Assembly: GCF_050632385.1 (NCBI RefSeq)
Contig: NZ_CP192599.1
Span: 3,968,001-4,032,000 of the forward strand
Length of the DNA stretch: 64,000 nt
From: Humitalea sp050632385
GTDB lineage: Bacteria > Pseudomonadota > Alphaproteobacteria > Acetobacterales > Acetobacteraceae
Direction: 5' to 3'
Shown piece by piece: positions 60,337 through 64,000 of the stretch (the stretch's first letter is position 1; every line of letters starts with the position of its first letter). The notes under the pieces were generated by a model. The model did not search any database. It saw nothing but the letters and a program-made list of their open reading frames with translations, and was not told the origin of the DNA. The position numbers and the translations under genes are program-made.

Positions 60337-61299
60337 CTATTCGACCTTGCCGATCCTCTGCACCGCCGCGACCAGCCGCGCCGAATCCTCGGCAAAGAAC
60401 CGCGCGAACTCCGGCGCGTCCATGTAGCGCGGCGGCGCGCCGGCGGCGTTGAACGCGCGGACCAGGTCGGGATCGGCCATCGCCGCCCGCACCGCGTCGC
60501 GCAGCCGCTGCATGACCGGCGCCGGCGTCGCCACCGGGGCGAACATCCCGGCCCAGATATAGAATTCCACGTCCGGATAGCCGCTTTCGATGAAGGTCGG
60601 CACCTCCGGAAAGGCCGGCGCGCGTTCCCGCCCCCAGCAGCCCAGCACCCGCATCCGCCCGTCGCGCACATGCTGCGTCACGGTGCCGGGCGCCGTCGCC
60701 AGCGCCTGGATGTTGTTGGACAGCAGTGCCGTCAGCGCAGGCCCCGCCCCCTGGAACGGCACGTGCAGCAGGCGGATGTCGGCGGCGGTGCAGAACATCT
60801 CCATCGCCACATGCAGGGTGCCATAGGCGCCGGAGGAGCCATAGGGGATCGTCCCCGGCGCCGCCCGCGCGGCATCGCGGAATTCCGCGATGCTGTGCCA
60901 GGGCGCATTGGCCGGGACCACCAGCATCGTCGGATCGGCATTGACCAGCGCGATCGGCGCCAACTGGTCCACCGTATAGGTCGGCGTGCGGTCGAACAGC
61001 CGCTCCGCGACCGGGATCACCGCCAGCGACGACAGTGCCATCAGCACCGTCGCGCCATCCGGCGCCGCCCGCGCGACAAAGGCGTTGCCCAGCGCCCCGG
61101 CCGCCCCGCCACGGTTCTGCACGACCACCGGCTGGCGCAGGATCTTTTCCATCGCCGCCGCCACCGGCCGCGCCGCCAGATCCGCCTGGCCGCCCGGCGG
61201 GAAGGGCACCACGATGGTGATCGGGCGCCCGTCCTGGGCCGAGGCGGGCAGCGCAAACACGACGGGGGCGGCCAAAAATCCGCGGCGGGCGATGGTCAT
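60337..61299 (-). CDS. Bug/TctC-family periplasmic binding protein
   Basis: A 320-residue binding protein with a twin-arginine-like signal (ARRGFLAAPVVFALPASAQD). It shows the standard family blocks: DGRPITIVVPFPPGGQADLA, LRQPVVVQNRGGAAGALGN, LAPIALVNADPTMLVVPANA, IPYGSSGAYGTLHVAMEMFC and VPFQGAGPALTALLSNNIQAL. It is the second Bug protein of the window and also lacks TctA/TctB genes. It lies 45 bases after the FAH-family gene, on the same strand, so the ligand may be an aromatic breakdown acid that this group handles. GGAG precedes the ATG. Confidence 0.93.
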   Translation of the reverse strand: MTIARRGFLAAPVVFALPASAQDGRPITIVVPFPPGGQADLAARPVAAAMEKILRQPVVVQNRGGAAGALGNAFVARAAPDGATVLMALSSLAVIPVAERLFDRTPTYTVDQLAPIALVNADPTMLVVPANAPWHSIAEFRDAARAAPGTIPYGSSGAYGTLHVAMEMFCTAADIRLLHVPFQGAGPALTALLSNNIQALATAPGTVTQHVRDGRMRVLGCWGRERAPAFPEVPTFIESGYPDVEFYIWAGMFAPVATPAPVMQRLRDAVRAAMADPDLVRAFNAAGAPPRYMDAPEFARFFAEDSARLVAAVQRIGKVE

Positions 61300-61344
61300 G
61301 GGCGTTTCTCCGTCTTGCTGCGGATGTTCGGGCGGTTGGGCTGG

Positions 61345-62214
61345 TCAGGCCACCGGGTTTTCCAGCACCCCGATCCCGGGCACCTCGATCCTGACCACGT
61401 CGCCGGCCTTCAGGAAGCGCGGCGGGGAAAAGCCGATGCCGACGCCGGCCGGCGTGCCGGTGGCGATGATGTCGCCAGGCTCCAGCGTGATGCCGGCGCT
61501 GATCGCCTCGATCAGGGTGCGGATGTCGAAGATCAGGTCGGCCACGGGGGCATGCTGGCGGCGTTCGCCATTGACCCATGTGGTGATGACCAGGGCGCGA
61601 GGATCAGGCACGGCATCGGCCGTGACGATGGCCGGGCCCATTGGGCAGAAGCCGTCGATCCCCTTGCCCAGCACCCATTGGCGGTGCCGGTGCTGCAGGG
61701 TGCGCGCCGTCACGTCGTTGACGATGGTATAGCCGAACACATGCGCCATCGCATCGGCCGCCAGGATGCCGCGGCCCGGCTTGCCGATCACCACCGCCAG
61801 TTCGCCCTCGTAATCCACGCTCTGCGTCGGATCCAGGTGCCCCGGAATCGCCTCGCCCGTCGCGATCACGGTGGTCGGCGGCTTGGTGAAGACCACCGGG
61901 TATTCCGGCACGACATCCTTGGTCGATGCATCGAAACCCGAACCCGCGAATTCCTTCGCGTGCTCATGGTAATTCTTGCCGACGCAAAAAATGTTCTTCT
62001 CCGGCCGCGGGATCGGCGCCAGCAGCCGCGCCCCCGCCACCACGGGGGCGGTCGCGAAAGCGGCGCGGGCCGCCTCCAACGCCGGCGCCCCGGCGGCGAT
62101 CAGCCCCAGCATCGACAGCGGCAACCCGGCGCCGGACAGGTCGCGCACGGCGCCCCCGGCATCGAGCGCGCCAAGCAACGGCACGCCACCGCTGGAATAA
62201 GTGACAAGGCGCAT
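61345..62214 (-). CDS. Fumarylacetoacetate-hydrolase-family protein
   Basis: A 289-residue FAH-fold enzyme that hydrolyses, decarboxylates or isomerises oxo-acids from aromatic degradation. Metal and active-site blocks are FCVGKNYHEHAKEF, VDYEGELAVVIGKPGRGI and GDIIATGTPAGVGIGFSPPR, with the usual ending DVVRIEVPGIGVLENPV. The ATG at 62214 (MRLVTYSSGG) gives the normal N-terminal cap domain; a longer in-frame extension upstream is not family-like. It is first in a two-gene operon with a Bug-type protein and divergent from the GGDEF gene, 230 bases away. Confidence 0.93.
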   Translation of the reverse strand: MRLVTYSSGGVPLLGALDAGGAVRDLSGAGLPLSMLGLIAAGAPALEAARAAFATAPVVAGARLLAPIPRPEKNIFCVGKNYHEHAKEFAGSGFDASTKDVVPEYPVVFTKPPTTVIATGEAIPGHLDPTQSVDYEGELAVVIGKPGRGILAADAMAHVFGYTIVNDVTARTLQHRHRQWVLGKGIDGFCPMGPAIVTADAVPDPRALVITTWVNGERRQHAPVADLIFDIRTLIEAISAGITLEPGDIIATGTPAGVGIGFSPPRFLKAGDVVRIEVPGIGVLENPVA

Positions 62215-62444
62215 GAAGATCTCCGGCTGGCTCGGGCGCCGGAAGGCGGCGCTTCGGCGCCAATTTGGCCGGATGCCGGCGGCGGCGCCAGTGGCCCCCA
62301 GGGGCACCAATTCTTCACCAGTCACGCCCGAGAATGGCAGATGGCGCCGGATGCCCCCGGGGGGGTGTCTCGCCAAGGCCTCCCCCAAGCCGCCATACTC
62401 ATGTTAACGGGGTTTCGCCGGTGCGGGACCGGCGGGAGTTCGCC

Positions 62445-64000
62445 ATGCCCAATGCGCAAGCCGATCGACGGCGCCGACGCCGGATCCGCCGCGGCGCCTT
62501 CGGCATCATCATGCTTATCTCGGTCGCCGCCCTTGGCGCCGCCTGGTCGCTGCGCCAGGCCGCCATCGTCGAAACCGAGGGCGACCTGCGCCGGCTGTCG
62601 GTGATGCTGGCCGAACAGGCGGCACGGGCGTTCCAGGCCGCCGACCTGATGCTGCAGGCGGTAGTCGAGCAGGTCGAGATGACCGTCGCCTCGGCCGAAG
62701 AAGGCCTGGTGCCGGATTTCAGCACCGAGGTCGCGCATATGGCGCTGATCCGGCGCATCGCGAACCTGCCGCAAGTCGAAGCCATGACCATCCTCGATGC
62801 CGCCGGGGTGTCGATCAACGCCACGCGCGTTTGGCCGCCACGGCGGACGGCCCTGGGCGACCGGATGTATTTTCGCCACTTCCTCAACACCGACGACCGC
62901 CGGGCCTTCGTCTCCGAAGCCGTGATCAACCGGGTCAATGGCGACCAGACGGTCTACCTCGCGCGGCGCCTGACTGCGGCGGACGGCAGTTTCGTGGGCG
63001 TGGTGAACGCCGCCATCAACCTGGCCTATTTTGACGAGGTGTTCGCCGCCGCCGGTTTCCTGGAGGGCACCGGCGTCACGATGGCGCGGGCCGATGGCGC
63101 GGTGCTGAAGCGCTTCCCGCCGCCGCCGGACGGCACTGTCGGCGAAGTGCTGACCGCACCGGGCTGGTACGCCACCAGTGCCGCCGGCGGCGGCGGCTAC
63201 CTGTCGCCCGGAACGCTGGACGACCACGGCGAGCGCTTCGTCTATGTCCGGCCCGTCCCCGGCTACGGCATGTTCGTCAACGCGACCCGGCTTGAAACCG
63301 CGGTGCTATGGCGCTGGCAGCGCCAGGTGATGGCGCTGGCGGCGGCGGTGGTCGTCGCCAGCCTGCTGACCGCCTACCTGGCCATTGTGCTGAACCGGCA
63401 GTTCACCGCCATCACCCGCGCGCATCGCCGCGCCGTCGCGCACAGCATCGCCTTGCGCGCGAGCGAAACCCGCCTGCGCGAAAAATCCACCGCGCTGGAG
63501 GCCAGCGAGACGCGATTGACCGAAACCACGCAGATCCTGCGCACCACGCTGGAACACATGAACCAGGGCATCCTCATGGTCGATGGCCAGGGGCGTGTCG
63601 CGGTGGCGAACCGCCGCGCCTCGCACCTGCTGGACCTGCCGCCGGAGATGTTCGACGGCCGCATGCGCTTCGCCGAGATCGCGGCCTTCCAGCGTACCAA
63701 CGGCGAGTTCGACAACCTGTCGCCGGCCCAGCGCGAAACCATCGGCCGCGGCGAGACATTCATCGATCCGGTGACCTACGAACGCCGGCGGCCGAATGGC
63801 ACGACCCTGGAAATCCGCAGCGTCCCGCTGCCGGGCGGCGGCATGGTCCGCACCTATACCGACATCACCGCGCGGGCGGAGGCCGAGGGCATGCTGGCCC
63901 TGGCCGCATCGCACGACCAGTTGACCGGCCTGGCCAACCGCAACGGCTTCGGCCAAAGGCTGGACAAGGCGCTGCTGACGGCCCAACGCGGGGGTGAGAC
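62445..64000 (+). CDS. Membrane sensor with Cache-like, PAS and GGDEF domains, cut at the right edge
   Basis: The first 518 codons of a signalling protein. A membrane helix (RGAFGIIMLISVAALGAAW, about residues 17-35) and a second (MALAAAVVVASLLTAYLA, about 295-312) flank a periplasmic double-Cache-like sensor that carries ALGDRMYFRHFL and GVVNAAINLAYF. A coiled-coil stretch (ALRASETRLREKSTALEAS) leads to a PAS domain (TTLEHMNQGILMVDGQGRVA). Then comes the opening of a GGDEF domain (ASHDQLTGLANRNGFGQRL). The active-site loop and any EAL domain lie beyond the edge, so diguanylate cyclase activity is inferred. GGGAG precedes the ATG. Confidence 0.9.
   Translation, partial: MPNAQADRRRRRRIRRGAFGIIMLISVAALGAAWSLRQAAIVETEGDLRRLSVMLAEQAARAFQAADLMLQAVVEQVEMTVASAEEGLVPDFSTEVAHMALIRRIANLPQVEAMTILDAAGVSINATRVWPPRRTALGDRMYFRHFLNTDDRRAFVSEAVINRVNGDQTVYLARRLTAADGSFVGVVNAAINLAYFDEVFAAAGFLEGTGVTMARADGAVLKRFPPPPDGTVGEVLTAPGWYATSAAGGGGYLSPGTLDDHGERFVYVRPVPGYGMFVNATRLETAVLWRWQRQVMALAAAVVVASLLTAYLAIVLNRQFTAITRAHRRAVAHSIALRASETRLREKSTALEASETRLTETTQILRTTLEHMNQGILMVDGQGRVAVANRRASHLLDLPPEMFDGRMRFAEIAAFQRTNGEFDNLSPAQRETIGRGETFIDPVTYERRRPNGTTLEIRSVPLPGGGMVRTYTDITARAEAEGMLALAASHDQLTGLANRNGFGQRLDKALLTAQRGGE

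Overview
The window is very GC-rich, densely coded and shows long antisense open frames from third-position GC bias. Gene content (glnE, glcB/glcF, HWE-family histidine kinase, coxMLS-type molybdenum hydroxylases, several Bug/TctC-type binding proteins without their permeases, AsmA-like proteins) fits an alphaproteobacterium. A Rhodospirillales/Acetobacteraceae organism of the Roseomonas type is my best guess; this is inference from gene style, not a database match. No rRNA, tRNA, CRISPR array, insertion sequence or prophage gene was seen. No gene-free stretch exceeds about 300 bases.

Layout. 1-9.2 kb: a LacI-type regulator with a good palindromic operator and a divergent gene cut by the window edge; a Tat-exported GH8 glycosidase behind a large AsmA/DUF3971 envelope protein; glnE overlapping a Bcp-type peroxiredoxin. 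9.2-13.5 kb: a multi-PAS HWE histidine kinase overlapping a single-domain response regulator. 13.5-22.5 kb: a TAXI-like periplasmic protein, orphan glcF, msrB-msrA, a serine hydrolase overlapping an M19 dipeptidase, an alpha/beta hydrolase and malate synthase G. 22.6-29.4 kb: a cadherin-like protein with a polyproline linker, an Lrp regulator divergent from a fused indolepyruvate ferredoxin oxidoreductase, a bacterial SABATH-type methyltransferase and a GYD protein. 29.5-35.9 kb: a second AsmA-like protein, a gamma-glutamyltransferase-like protein, a diheme cytochrome c and an amidase. 35.9-36.15 kb: a dense cluster of five perfect hairpins between convergent genes.

36.2-55.7 kb is the most interesting part, apparently a single catabolic regulon. 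One long minus-strand operon carries a Bug protein, a PotD-like binding protein, a two-domain isochorismatase-fold hydrolase, two permeases, an ATPase and a metal-dependent cyclase-family hydrolase. Divergent from it are an enoyl-CoA hydratase and an ADP-forming acyl-CoA synthetase. Then come a FlK-like thioesterase, an NtaA/RutA-type flavin monooxygenase, a molybdenum hydroxylase operon with two different large subunits sharing one FeS and one FAD subunit, an XRE-cupin regulator and two small cupin proteins. The four control regions of this block each carry copies of a TTTAnnnnnACTCAAATTAT-like element. I infer uptake and oxidative ring opening of an N-heteroaromatic compound, with release by amide hydrolysis and CoA-linked end steps; the substrate is unknown.

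55.7-64 kb: a VOC protein, a small exported protein, an outer-membrane beta-barrel-like protein with an AT-rich promoter, an L,D-transpeptidase lipoprotein, a second small catabolic group (amidohydrolase, Bug protein, FAH-family hydrolase), and the first part of a membrane GGDEF protein cut by the right edge.
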